Shown here: positions 1 through 8,089 of the stretch, in pieces | Position numbering within the stretch: position 1 is the first letter of the stretch | Layout: each line of letters starts with the position of its first letter | Origin: JBHPGW01 sp042569785 | GTDB taxonomy: Bacteria > Planctomycetota > Phycisphaerae > Sedimentisphaerales > Anaerobacaceae | DNA: 23,512 bases | Assembly (NCBI GenBank): GCA_042569785.1 | Contig: JBHPGW010000040.1 | Span: 1 to 23,512, forward strand | Direction: 5' to 3' | Position numbers and translations under genes: made by a program | Notes under the pieces: generated by a model | Seen by the model: the letters and a program-made list of their open reading frames with translations, nothing else | Told to the model about the DNA's origin: nothing | Databases searched by the model: none

Positions 1-295
1 GCCTTGTCCTCACGACGGCCTAAATGCGAACAGAAAATATTAAAATGCTCTAATTAAGAGCGGGGGGCATTGGCATTTTGGTTTGTTTCTGCCTGCCTTA
101 CGGGAAAAAGCCGGTTAACAAAAAAAGCTGTTTTAAAAACGATACAAAGTAAAATTCATTGATTATCGGAACAATACCGGTAACTCAAACCCCAAAAAGC
201 TATTTTTTTACTGCAATTATCTTTTATAAGTGGTTTTTTTCAATTATAGCAACATAGCTGTTTATGGAGGCTCTAATCTTCACCGATAAATATCT

Positions 296-328
296 TATGC
301 TAAAAGAGGTTAAGTATTGATTAGCATA
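296..328. repeat. 8-bp perfect dyad upstream of HD-GYP gene
   Basis: TATGCTAA at 296-303 is the exact reverse complement of TTAGCATA at 321-328, with a 17-nt loop. It ends 26 nt before the ATG of the HD-GYP gene, so it could be an operator or a 5'-UTR hairpin. TATGCT at 296-301 also resembles a -10 box, but no good -35 box lies at the right distance. Confidence 0.4.
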
Positions 329-343
329 GCCGAATTGAATTGC

Positions 344-350
344 GGAGAAG
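344..350 (+). promoter_or_regulatory. Shine-Dalgarno that fixes the HD-GYP start
   Basis: GGAGAAG lies 4 nt before ATG 355 (the GGAG core is 7 nt away). The alternative in-frame TTG at 340 lies upstream of this site and has no such sequence of its own, so ATG 355 is the preferred start. Confidence 0.55.
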
Positions 351-354
351 CCAG

Positions 355-2352
355 ATGCCAGTTGAACAAGAGTTGGGCAATTTAACAGAAAACCAATTAA
401 GCAATCCGTCTCCTGAGTGCTTGACACCTATATCCAAAATGCAGCAGGAAGTTATGGATGTAATGCACAAAGACGTGGTTACTGTCACAGTTGATCAGAC
501 GGCTCTTGCTGCATCTAAAATAATGTCAGGCAACAACGTTTCCTGTATCATGGTTATGGATGATCAGTCAGTTGTCGGCGTTCTGACCGAGACCGACTTT
601 CTCAAGAGCGTGGCGGAAAAAGTCAGTGATTTCGAGAGTTTGAAATTAGCTGATATAATGACCAGCCAGGTAATTTCAGTTCCGTCGGACATGCCGATAT
701 CCAAAGCCAGCCAGGATATGGAGGCTATGCATATTAAACGGCTCCCTGTTCTGGACGATGGAAAACTTGTCGGAATTGTAACGCAAACAGACCTTGTTCG
801 AGCTATGACGTCTCATTACATGTGGAGAAATGTCTCCGATATAATGAATACGAACATAGATATGATAAATAAGAGCGCAACAATAACAGATGCAGCCAAG
901 ACGATGAGTTCTCATAAATTTTCCTGTGTAATAGTTGCCGATGGAAATGAGCCTGTCGGAATCCTTACCGAAAGGGATATTCTAAACAGAATAGTGGTTC
1001 CACAAAAGGACCCTAACACGGTCAAGGTACAAGAGGTCATGTCAAGCCCAATAAAAAGCGTACCTCCGGATTACTCGGTATTCCTGGCCGGCAAAATTAT
1101 GAACGACACTCATATACGCAGGCTTATAGTTATGGAAGCTGGACGTTTGCTTGGGATAGTAACTCAAACAGACATCTTTAAAGCTGTCAAAGAAAAGCTT
1201 CAAAAGGAAGACGAAGAGGCACTTGCGTTAGTTAAGGAATCTCCGGATTGTACTTTTTTCCTTGATTCCGATGGTGTAACGACCTACGCCAACCCTGCGT
1301 TTATGGAATTATTAAACATCTCAGAGGCCCAGATGATCGTTGGCAAAGAGTTTTTGCCGGACCAATTCTGGTTCAAATCCGAGGAAAGAAACCAGCTTTT
1401 AAGTGATCTTAAAAAAGGTTACACCCGAATCAGCGAGTTGACATTAAGAACCCTCAAGGACAACAAAATATATGTCACTCTCTTTACAACCTTAATAAAG
1501 AATAAGAATCACGGAACTACCGGCTATCAGGGGGTTCTTTATGACATAACAGCTAAAAAGACGCTGGTGAATTTAAGAAAGACCGAAGAGCAGCTGCGAG
1601 AAAGTGAAAAAAATCTATTGGAACATAACAACAAACTGGCTGATACGGTACAGCAGCAAACGGCAGATATTGTTCAGACTCGAGATGTTACAATGTTTGC
1701 TCTTGCTAAATTGGCAGAATCGCGTGACCCTGAAACAGGCGAACATCTTGAACGAATGCGTAGTTATTCGAACATCTTAGCAAGGCAATTGTCTAAGCAA
1801 GGCCCATATGTCGATCTGGTCGACAATAAGTTCCGAGAGGACCTTTACCGTTCAAGCCCTATGCATGATATTGGCAAAGTTGGCATACCTGACATAGTAC
1901 TTTTGAAACCTGACAGGCTTAGCGCAGGTGAGTTTGAAATAATGAAAGGCCATGCTGTCATCGGCGCAGAAACACTCGATCGAGCAGCTCGACATGGCCA
2001 TCACGGCAGTTTTCTTACTATGGCTGCAGCGGTTGCCAGAAGCCATCACGAAAGATTTAACGGAAGCGGATATCCAGATGGCCTCCGCGAGCATGATATA
2101 CCTTTGGCAGCAAGGATCGTAGCACTGGCGGATGTCTATGATGCTCTTACTTCTGCGAGAGTCTACAAGTCACCTTTAAAGCCGGAAATGGCTCGAAATA
2201 TGATCGAAGCCGAAGCAGACAAGCACTTTGATCCCGCGATTGTCGAAGCCTTCCTCATCAGATGGAACGACTTTCTTGAGGTACAGAATATAATCGACAG
2301 CAGCAAACCTGAGTTGATGGAAAGCGGCGTTTCCGACGACTTAAGACGATAA
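355..2352 (+). CDS. CBS(x4)-PAS-HD-GYP sensor, putative cyclic-di-GMP phosphodiesterase
   Basis: The protein is 665 aa and probably cytoplasmic, since no signal peptide or membrane segment is seen. Four CBS modules lie in tandem at residues about 34-280; each begins with a V/IM..D/S pattern and contains GILTE/GIVTQTD-type strands. A PAS domain follows (about 290-400), then a short coiled linker (about 405-445) rich in E, K and Q, and a C-terminal HD-GYP domain (about 445-640). The HD pair is H504-D505 in HDIGK, followed by HHERFNGSGYP (H564, H565, GYP at 572-574) and ALADVYDALT. These are the metal-binding and signature residues of HD-GYP phosphodiesterases, which hydrolyse cyclic-di-GMP. CBS pairs usually bind adenine nucleotides and PAS binds a small ligand or cofactor, so activity is probably gated by energy state plus one other signal (inference). 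There is no GGDEF domain and no receiver domain. It is convergent with the UroD-like gene and is probably monocistronic. Another phosphodiester substrate cannot be excluded. Confidence 0.9.
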   Translation: MPVEQELGNLTENQLSNPSPECLTPISKMQQEVMDVMHKDVVTVTVDQTALAASKIMSGNNVSCIMVMDDQSVVGVLTETDFLKSVAEKVSDFESLKLADIMTSQVISVPSDMPISKASQDMEAMHIKRLPVLDDGKLVGIVTQTDLVRAMTSHYMWRNVSDIMNTNIDMINKSATITDAAKTMSSHKFSCVIVADGNEPVGILTERDILNRIVVPQKDPNTVKVQEVMSSPIKSVPPDYSVFLAGKIMNDTHIRRLIVMEAGRLLGIVTQTDIFKAVKEKLQKEDEEALALVKESPDCTFFLDSDGVTTYANPAFMELLNISEAQMIVGKEFLPDQFWFKSEERNQLLSDLKKGYTRISELTLRTLKDNKIYVTLFTTLIKNKNHGTTGYQGVLYDITAKKTLVNLRKTEEQLRESEKNLLEHNNKLADTVQQQTADIVQTRDVTMFALAKLAESRDPETGEHLERMRSYSNILARQLSKQGPYVDLVDNKFREDLYRSSPMHDIGKVGIPDIVLLKPDRLSAGEFEIMKGHAVIGAETLDRAARHGHHGSFLTMAAAVARSHHERFNGSGYPDGLREHDIPLAARIVALADVYDALTSARVYKSPLKPEMARNMIEAEADKHFDPAIVEAFLIRWNDFLEVQNIIDSSKPELMESGVSDDLRR

Positions 2353-2418
2353 CACCACAACTATATCACAGTAAAATACACTTTTTCTGCGATTACACTA
2401 TCAATTCAAACTTACTAA

Positions 2419-3492
2419 TCACTCGATAGCAAGCGGTAAAAATGCTTCGCCTTTTAACACTTTGGATATTATCGGCAGCGAAATTTCCCATATCTTATCC
2501 GGAATATCTTCGGTTATACCAAGCAGGAACTTCTCGCCCGGCGCAACCTCACGTAGGATTTTACGGACATGGGCGGCGATTTTGGCAGGGCTTAAAAGAT
2601 GTACAGGCGTAGGGAAGTTTATCCAGATAATCTTATCTTTCCAGATTTTCCTGGCCTCAGCCATCTCCATATCACCATCTGGAACAGGGCAAAACGCTTC
2701 GATAATATCTATATCGGAATTTGCCAGGGCCTGAGCTAAAACTTTCATTCTTCCATCGAAATGAGCTGCAAGAAGTTTGCCTTTCTTGTGAAGTATCGAT
2801 GCGAATTTGTTATAACATGGCACCACATACTTTTCAAATCGCTCCAGGCCTATCATATCACTGGTCATATTTTCCTGAATGTGAGCAACCAGCGCAGGGC
2901 TGTCGGCTATAATGTCATATTGCTTACACTGGCATTCCAGCAGGACCTCATAAAGATGAAAAAAAATATCTGGCGTGTCAAATTGATCCATCGTGAATTT
3001 TTCTATTCCCATCAACTGCCAAAGCATCTGCATCATTGGTGTAGGCGGCATCCAACCGGCAAATATAAAGCCATCACCACCTAATATTTCTTCTGCCCTT
3101 GTGAACTGTTCATAAGCCCGAGTATAAACTTCATCATTGAAGATAAACTCAACAACTTTGTAGTCTTCGGGAGTTTTTATCATATATTCGGCTAACTTGT
3201 CTGATCCGTACCCGCCACTACCTCTAATCCAAAGCTGGCTCACCTCACCGACAGGTGTGCGAAATCTCTCGCGTATGCAAAATCTGCCATTTTCATAGTA
3301 TTCGTGCTTAAAAACATCAACATTAGGCCGAACCGTGGAAAAAACCATTCTGTCCGTACACATTGCCAGTCCATCATTGCGTAACCGGCGCTCGACACCC
3401 CCCATAGGCGGCTGGGGGCGTTTAATCGTAAAAGGAACTCTATCAGGCATCTCGCCGTTAAGTACCGAAAGTATTCTTTGTCGTGGTGTCAT
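2419..3492 (-). CDS. Uroporphyrinogen decarboxylase-like (UroD/MtaA superfamily) protein
   Basis: The protein is 357 aa. The N-terminus (MTPRQRILSVLNGEMPDRVPF) is the typical opening of UroD-superfamily methyltransferase-like proteins, and the length fits a single TIM-barrel domain. It is not a clear HemE: I do not see the RPP-x-W-x-MRQAG segment of true uroporphyrinogen decarboxylases. In corrinoid-dependent MtaA/CmuA relatives zinc is held by an H-x-C...C set. Here the matching region reads AAHFDG and then AFCP, so the first Cys appears replaced by Asp, and the substrate cannot be named. It lies 50 bp downstream of a DUF1638 gene on the same strand; DUF1638 genes are often found near corrinoid methyltransferase genes, which supports a C1 or corrinoid-linked role (inference). 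No corrinoid-binding domain is encoded in this window. AGAAAGG lies about 10 nt before the ATG. Confidence 0.8.
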   Translation of the reverse strand: MTPRQRILSVLNGEMPDRVPFTIKRPQPPMGGVERRLRNDGLAMCTDRMVFSTVRPNVDVFKHEYYENGRFCIRERFRTPVGEVSQLWIRGSGGYGSDKLAEYMIKTPEDYKVVEFIFNDEVYTRAYEQFTRAEEILGGDGFIFAGWMPPTPMMQMLWQLMGIEKFTMDQFDTPDIFFHLYEVLLECQCKQYDIIADSPALVAHIQENMTSDMIGLERFEKYVVPCYNKFASILHKKGKLLAAHFDGRMKVLAQALANSDIDIIEAFCPVPDGDMEMAEARKIWKDKIIWINFPTPVHLLSPAKIAAHVRKILREVAPGEKFLLGITEDIPDKIWEISLPIISKVLKGEAFLPLAIE

Positions 3493-3542
3493 CCTTTTTT
3501 GACCTTTCTAAATAAATTAACTTTGCGTGCTTCGTGGTTTAA

Positions 3543-4259
3543 CTATTCCGCTTTTATTATTCCCTGACTTGTCAGGTCTTCGCCGATTCTTTCTCCTGGC
3601 TGAACGGTTAAGAATTCGCTTTCCGGCCACTGACCGGCAAAGAGTCTTTGCAGCAAACCCGGATCGCCCTTGAGTTCATCATAGTTCCAACCGAGAAATT
3701 CAGCACATTGTTTCGTGAAACTTTTCTCTTTATCGGCGTTGGCAAACCCCCAGTCGATATATGTTGCCCGGTCATACTCTTTGAGCCAACCCTGCTCAGC
3801 ATCCATCAAATATTTTGCGTTATCGTCTCCGTATTTTTCGAGATATTCCTTGACTGTTTTGTCATAACGTTTCTTGCCCGGCTGGGTCCCCGTATCTATC
3901 CAGCCCGGACTGTACCAGTAAATCCCGCGATGGCTGTCGAAATATTGCCTATATTTTTCTTTCGACCCAAGCAAAACAGTTATACAGTCATGTCCGCGCG
4001 GGACCACTATCGGGATATTCGCTGAGAGCCCGACAATTCCATTACTGCAAAGCCCATATCCAAGCAGCGATGCATCATAAGCGTTGCCATTAGAATCCTC
4101 AGTACGATCCAGCGCCCTCTGAACTTCACTACGCAACCTTTCCGGCTCATTATGCAGCCCCTGCGGCATAAAAACCATATCAATAATGTTTTCAGAGCAG
4201 GCTGCGCAAAAATACGCCTCTCGCTGCATAACCTTACAAGCTATTAATTGTAACCTCAT
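3543..4259 (-). CDS. DUF1638 family protein
   Basis: The protein is 238 aa and has no membrane segment. It matches my memory of DUF1638: an early CKVM...CAAC segment, LLGYGLCSNGIVGL, VPRGHDCITVLLGS and a YW-x-PGW-I motif. The repeated Cys residues and the His-Asp-Cys triplet look suited to metal or corrinoid binding, but the biochemical role of the family is not known to me. ATG 4259 is chosen because GGAAGGG (4266-4272) lies 6 nt upstream and because it is the natural start of the conserved segment; the longer reading from 4319 would run into the end of the upstream gene. It sits 50 bp before the UroD-like gene and probably forms a two-gene unit with it, consistent with a C1/corrinoid methyl-transfer setting (inference). 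Confidence 0.8.
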   Translation of the reverse strand: MRLQLIACKVMQREAYFCAACSENIIDMVFMPQGLHNEPERLRSEVQRALDRTEDSNGNAYDASLLGYGLCSNGIVGLSANIPIVVPRGHDCITVLLGSKEKYRQYFDSHRGIYWYSPGWIDTGTQPGKKRYDKTVKEYLEKYGDDNAKYLMDAEQGWLKEYDRATYIDWGFANADKEKSFTKQCAEFLGWNYDELKGDPGLLQRLFAGQWPESEFLTVQPGERIGEDLTSQGIIKAE

Positions 4260-4265
4260 TAAATA

Positions 4266-4272
4266 CCCTTCC
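4266..4272 (-). promoter_or_regulatory. Shine-Dalgarno that fixes the DUF1638 start
   Basis: On the minus strand GGAAGGG lies 6 nt before ATG 4259. It rules in favour of this start over an upstream in-frame codon at 4319 that overlaps the membrane protein gene. Confidence 0.6.
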
Positions 4273-4315
4273 AAACAGAGCCCTGAACATAAGCGACGGG
4301 TAAACCATTGCAGAA

Positions 4316-5323
4316 TCAAAAAATCCTATCGACAATAAACCCCGCACCAAGGAAAATGTCTATCGCCATTGCCGAACACAAAAGTATCCACCGAATTCGA
4401 TGCACACGCAAATTCGCCTGTGTCATAAAGAATATAATAGCCGTAGCGATCGCGGCAAGTATATACATCTTCGCGGCCTCGGTCATAAGCTTTGCGTAAT
4501 TGTCGCCTAACCCGGCAAAGGTTTGAAAATATTTTGTTGCGAAAAGTAATGTTGTAATTGCCAGCATGCCCAAGACAACTGCTGTTATCAAAATCCATTT
4601 TTTGTCTGCGGTACCTGCCAGTGTAAGTGTCTGCAAACCTTCACCTATAATCACTGAGCAGCACAGAACCGGAAAGCTAAGCCATATAAGCGGGCTGACG
4701 TTAAGAAAGCCGTCACAAAATGCCAGTATTGTCCCAACAATAAAAATGGTCATCACGCCCAATCGGCGAGCCTTCCATAGCAAAGCAAAGCCCATAACCA
4801 CCCCAGCCACAGGGACATGGTAAAAGCCGAGCAGAGTTAAGCCTCGTTTTGCGCTGACCAAAGGAACTAACAAACCCGACATGTCCGCCAATCGCAATTT
4901 GACCTGGATCGGGATCGGAAAGAGACGGTATTGCATAGAGAGATAGAAAAAAGCTATTATCGCAAAAGCGGGCAGCAATGAAAGCGGCACCCTTATCCAC
5001 CGTTTTTTGCCTCTTGGCCCAAATACAGATGGACAAAATAACCATGGTATCGCTGCAACCAGCAGGCCGGCTGTCGGATGATACTTCGCTAACCCAAGCA
5101 TAAAAGGCCCAAAGCCATAGATAGCACCAGCGAAAAATGAACCCGCAAATCCAGCCACCCAACGCCTGCTTAAAACAAAACACCCCATCGACGCTGCGCA
5201 CACATTTACCAGCCAAAGATATTGGAGTGACTGAAATTGTTTAAAGTAAGGCTGGAAAAGATAGACGGCAAAACAAATGTAAATTATCGCCGCTGTAACG
5301 AACTTACTAAGGTTTTTAGCCAT
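4316..5323 (-). CDS. Polytopic membrane protein of unknown function
   Basis: The protein is 335 aa and almost entirely hydrophobic, with roughly nine or ten membrane segments separated by short basic loops (for example RGKKRW and WKARRLG). I do not recognise the family with certainty. The segment GFGPFMLG...YHPTAGLLVAAIPWLF, followed by many helices, faintly recalls YfhO-type or lipid-linked-sugar glycosyltransferase membrane proteins, but the sequence is short for those and I see no catalytic acidic motif. ATG 5323 (MAKNLSKFV) is chosen because the first helix begins right after it; the longer open frame to 5488 would overlap the preceding purF paralog and adds a hydrophilic, non-conserved-looking segment. 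It lies 53 bp downstream of the purF paralog and 56 bp upstream of DUF1638, all on the same strand, so co-transcription is likely. No good Shine-Dalgarno is visible. Confidence 0.6.
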   Translation of the reverse strand: MAKNLSKFVTAAIIYICFAVYLFQPYFKQFQSLQYLWLVNVCAASMGCFVLSRRWVAGFAGSFFAGAIYGFGPFMLGLAKYHPTAGLLVAAIPWLFCPSVFGPRGKKRWIRVPLSLLPAFAIIAFFYLSMQYRLFPIPIQVKLRLADMSGLLVPLVSAKRGLTLLGFYHVPVAGVVMGFALLWKARRLGVMTIFIVGTILAFCDGFLNVSPLIWLSFPVLCCSVIIGEGLQTLTLAGTADKKWILITAVVLGMLAITTLLFATKYFQTFAGLGDNYAKLMTEAAKMYILAAIATAIIFFMTQANLRVHRIRWILLCSAMAIDIFLGAGFIVDRIF

Positions 5324-5376
5324 TATCGATTTACTTAAAAGCGACTTTGCCGGCCTCTGGTATGTATTTGCCCGAT

Positions 5377-6864
5377 TCAGAGTACAGCAGTTGTTTGCAA
5401 TGTCGTCTTTGTAGATTGCCCTTTGACGTCTACTATATCGACTGCCGGCTTTATGGGCGTCTGCTTCGGACAGTCTCCGTTCCAGCAATACATACAGAGA
5501 TTTTCTTTGGACCTGCCGACTGCCTTAACCATGTCGTCCATCGTCTGATACCTAAGAGTCGTAACGCCCAGGTCCCTGGCGATCCAATCCACCATTTTTT
5601 TGTACTTGTCAGAATTGTGATCGACATATTCCGACACATCTTTTATGTCATGGCCTTCCAGGCTGTGAATCGCCTTGCGGGCGGCAAGCTCGTGGATCGA
5701 TCGCGTCGAAAGATTGAATTTGCACGGGAACATTAAAGGCGGACAGGCAGCTCTTATGTGAATCTTTCTTGCGCCGCAATCCCAAAGTTTCTTTATGGCA
5801 AAATTCTTAAGCTGAGTACCCCTGACTATCGAATCCTCACAAACAACAATACTGTTACCTTCGATCACATCTTTAATAGGTATGAGTTTCATTTTCGCGA
5901 TCAGGTCTCTTCTCTGCTGTGAAGGCGGCGTATAGCTCCTGCCGTATCCGGGCGTATATTTAACAAGTGGACGCCTGAACGGCTTGCCTGATTCCATCGC
6001 ATAACCCAATCCATGAGCAACTCCGGAATCCGGAACGCCGGTGACCAGATCAACATCAATATCATTGTCCTGTTTGGCCAGGTATCGTCCGCATCTTTCT
6101 CTAACCACCTCAGCGTTTATACCCTCATAACTCGATGCCGGAAAGCCGGTATATATCCAGTAAAACGTGCAAATCTTATTTATACCTGATCTTCCAGCCC
6201 TTCTTTGCACAATCCCATCTTCATTTATCTGTACTATCTCTCCAGGGGCAATGTGCTTTTCGATCTCGAAATCATTATTGGGTAATGCGCTTGTTTCTGT
6301 TGTCACAGCCCATGCGTCGGCTCGTTTGCCAATGATAAGAGGCGTATATCCATAACGGTCTCTTGCCGCATATATGCCGGTACGATTAAGAAGAAGCAAC
6401 GAGCATGAACCGTCTATAATCTCAAACATTTTCTCTATGCCGTCTATCAGATCCGTACCCTGGTTGATTAACTTTGCTATCAACTCAGGTGTATTAACAG
6501 TTTTTTTACTTACCTCACTAAAGGATATCCCCTCGTTCAGCAACTTCGCAGCCAACTTTTCGGTATTTTCCACAAATCCGTTTGTCACTACACAAAAGGG
6601 CCCAAACCTTGAATTCAGATAGATCGGCTGCTCATCGTAGTCACTTATAACGCCGATACCTTTGTTGCCCTTCATACGTTCGTAATCATCATAAAATTTA
6701 GACTTGAACTGAGTCTGATTAAGATTGTGTATCTGACGTGTGAAATTTTCGCCAAGTATTGCTATGCCCCCATACTCAGTACCCAAATGAGAATGATAAT
6801 CCGTACCGTAAAAAAGGGTTTCCGCACAATCTTTCTTTGAGACAACTCCAAAAAGACCACTCAT
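5377..6864 (-). CDS. PurF paralog with degenerate glutaminase domain
   Basis: The protein is 495 aa, the usual length of amidophosphoribosyltransferase (PRPP + Gln to phosphoribosylamine), with an N-terminal Ntn-glutaminase-like domain and a C-terminal PRTase domain. Residue 2, where the catalytic Cys belongs, is Ser (MSGLFGVVS). The other glutamine-site motifs are also altered: GTEYGGIA replaces HRGQESAGI, GNKGIGVIS replaces GHVRYSTTG, VTNGFVEN replaces AHNGNLIN, and NTPELI replaces NDTEVI. By contrast the PRPP loop is kept as VVCEDSIVRGTQ (about 340-351), as are the Cys positions expected for a 4Fe-4S cluster: ICTFYW (about 231), FPC (about 376) and CMYCW (about 456). It is therefore probably an ammonia-dependent enzyme, a regulatory partner of the canonical PurF encoded upstream, or a PRTase with a new acceptor (inference). 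The start is fixed by an excellent Shine-Dalgarno. It follows purM after 160 bp. Confidence 0.85.
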   Translation of the reverse strand: MSGLFGVVSKKDCAETLFYGTDYHSHLGTEYGGIAILGENFTRQIHNLNQTQFKSKFYDDYERMKGNKGIGVISDYDEQPIYLNSRFGPFCVVTNGFVENTEKLAAKLLNEGISFSEVSKKTVNTPELIAKLINQGTDLIDGIEKMFEIIDGSCSLLLLNRTGIYAARDRYGYTPLIIGKRADAWAVTTETSALPNNDFEIEKHIAPGEIVQINEDGIVQRRAGRSGINKICTFYWIYTGFPASSYEGINAEVVRERCGRYLAKQDNDIDVDLVTGVPDSGVAHGLGYAMESGKPFRRPLVKYTPGYGRSYTPPSQQRRDLIAKMKLIPIKDVIEGNSIVVCEDSIVRGTQLKNFAIKKLWDCGARKIHIRAACPPLMFPCKFNLSTRSIHELAARKAIHSLEGHDIKDVSEYVDHNSDKYKKMVDWIARDLGVTTLRYQTMDDMVKAVGRSKENLCMYCWNGDCPKQTPIKPAVDIVDVKGQSTKTTLQTTAVL

Positions 6865-7024
6865 TTTTCACCTCCTATGAAATGCCAGAAATTCTTCCTG
6901 AAATTCTTAACGATACGAATAAATCCACCGATTTCCAAACACTACCATATTTGTATTGCTATGTATATAATCAAAAGGGATACCAGCCTTTAATTTCCTA
7001 CCGCTGTAAGTGGCTTAAAACAAA
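6865..7024 (-). other. purM to purF-paralog intergenic region
   Basis: This 160-bp spacer has no open frame of note. It contains a 9-bp direct repeat, GAAATTCTT at 6888-6896 and 6900-6908, with a 12-bp period, close to the paralog's ribosome binding site. AT-rich sequence around 6955-6985 could hold a weak promoter for the paralog, but no box pair is convincing. No terminator is seen after purM, so readthrough from purF-purM is likely. Confidence 0.35.
6869..6876 (-). promoter_or_regulatory. Strong Shine-Dalgarno of the purF paralog
   Basis: AGGAGGTG on the minus strand lies 4 nt before ATG 6864. It is the best ribosome binding site in the window, where most genes have weak ones, and suggests efficient independent translation of the paralog. 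Confidence 0.7.
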
Positions 7025-8089
7025 CTACTTAAGAATCACCTTGTTGATCCCTGTCGTTATTCTGCCTATCCTGAAAACCTTTTCTCCGTATTTTGTAAGC
7101 TTTTTTTGTATTGATCCGGCAAAATCCTCAGCAACTATCAGCACAAAGCCTATACCCATATTAAAAACTCTGAACATCTCCTCCTCTTCGACCGGGCCCC
7201 TTCTTTGCAGAAAGGAAAATATATCAGGTATCGGCCAGTTGGGTTTTATAACCGCATCGCAATCTCTCGGCAGCACCCGCGGAATATTACCAACCAGTCC
7301 GCCGCCGGTAATATGTGCCATTGCGTGAACAACGTGTTTGACCTTGTATTGTGACAGCAATTTAATAATCGACTTAACGTAAATACGAGTAGGTTCGAGC
7401 ATAGCTGCCCCTACAGTCTCGCCGCCAAGCTCGGACGGCGTATTGCTGACTTTCAAGCCGCACTTTTTAAAACAGATATTACGGGCAAGCGTAAACCCGT
7501 TGCTGTGCAGTCCGCTTGAAGCCAGCCCGAGGATCACATCACCCTTGCGAACAGTCTTTCCATCGATGATCTTTTTACGTTCGACCACCCCGACCGCAAA
7601 CCCCGCCATATCGAAATCACCTTTGCGATAAGTATCGGGCATCTCAGCGGTCTCGCCCCCTATCAACGCACAATCGGCAAGTCGACAGCCTGCCGCTACG
7701 CCTTTGACCATCTCGGCTATCACTTCAGGCTCTAATTTATTAACTGCCAGATAATCGAGAAAGAACAAAGGCTCAGCACCCTGAACAAGCATGTCATTAA
7801 CACTCATCGCCACAAGATCGATCCCCACGGTGTCATACTTTTTCATCTCACCGGCTAATTGAACCTTACTGCCAACTCCGTCGGTACATGCCACCAATAC
7901 AGGGTTCTTATAATTTTTCTTAAAAAGTCTTTCGTCATAGTCCAGCCGAAACATCCCCGCGAATCCGCCCTTAAGGTCCATAACTCGAGGACCAAATGTA
8001 CTCATCACAGAATCATGGATACACTCAACCATCTCATCGTTGGCATCGATACTTACACCAGCTTGTTCGTAACTTATATATTTACTCAT
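7025..8089 (-). CDS. purM: Phosphoribosylformylglycinamidine cyclo-ligase (AIR synthetase)
   Basis: The protein is 354 aa. PurM closes formylglycinamidine ribonucleotide to aminoimidazole ribonucleotide with ATP, step 5 of de novo purine synthesis, in the cytoplasm. Family motifs are intact: the YEQAGVSIDA start, FGPRVMDLKGGFAGMF, the metal and ATP region CTDGVGSKVQLA, VGIDLVAMSVNDMLVQGAEPLFFLDY, LIGGETAEMPDTY, SSGLHSNGF and HITGGGLVGNIPRVLP. ATG 8089 is chosen; a TTG at 8110 would add seven non-conserved residues. The start overlaps the purF stop by 8 nt (ATGAGTAA), a layout that favours translational coupling. Length and motifs are ordinary for the family. Confidence 0.96.
   Translation of the reverse strand: MSKYISYEQAGVSIDANDEMVECIHDSVMSTFGPRVMDLKGGFAGMFRLDYDERLFKKNYKNPVLVACTDGVGSKVQLAGEMKKYDTVGIDLVAMSVNDMLVQGAEPLFFLDYLAVNKLEPEVIAEMVKGVAAGCRLADCALIGGETAEMPDTYRKGDFDMAGFAVGVVERKKIIDGKTVRKGDVILGLASSGLHSNGFTLARNICFKKCGLKVSNTPSELGGETVGAAMLEPTRIYVKSIIKLLSQYKVKHVVHAMAHITGGGLVGNIPRVLPRDCDAVIKPNWPIPDIFSFLQRRGPVEEEEMFRVFNMGIGFVLIVAEDFAGSIQKKLTKYGEKVFRIGRITTGINKVILK

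Larger units (their letters stand above)
1..354. other. Non-coding leader upstream of the HD-GYP gene
   Basis: This stretch of about 350 bases carries no convincing gene. It is AT-rich in its second half. The clearest structure is a perfect 8-bp dyad just before the start of the HD-GYP gene, listed separately. A short 5-bp inverted repeat (GCTCT/AGAGC, about 48-62) is followed on the minus strand by T-rich sequence and could be a weak terminator for a leftward transcript entering from outside the window, but the stem is too short to call. I looked for conserved cobalamin or cyclic-di-GMP riboswitch boxes and saw none. Confidence 0.5.

Noticed and set aside
1..354. Riboswitch (cobalamin or cyclic-di-GMP class) in the leader
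   Set aside because: None of the conserved boxes of these classes could be found, and the only clear structure is a simple 8-bp dyad.
2419..3492. Reading the UroD-like gene as heme-pathway hemE
   Set aside because: The N-terminal RPP-x-W-x-MRQAG segment of true uroporphyrinogen decarboxylase is absent and the neighbours are not heme genes.
4260..4319. Longer N-terminus for the DUF1638 protein
   Set aside because: It overlaps the stop of the upstream gene, and a good ribosome binding site directly precedes ATG 4259.
5324..5488. Longer N-terminus for the membrane protein
   Set aside because: The extra 55 residues are hydrophilic and overlap the end of the purF paralog; the first helix fits the ATG at 5323.
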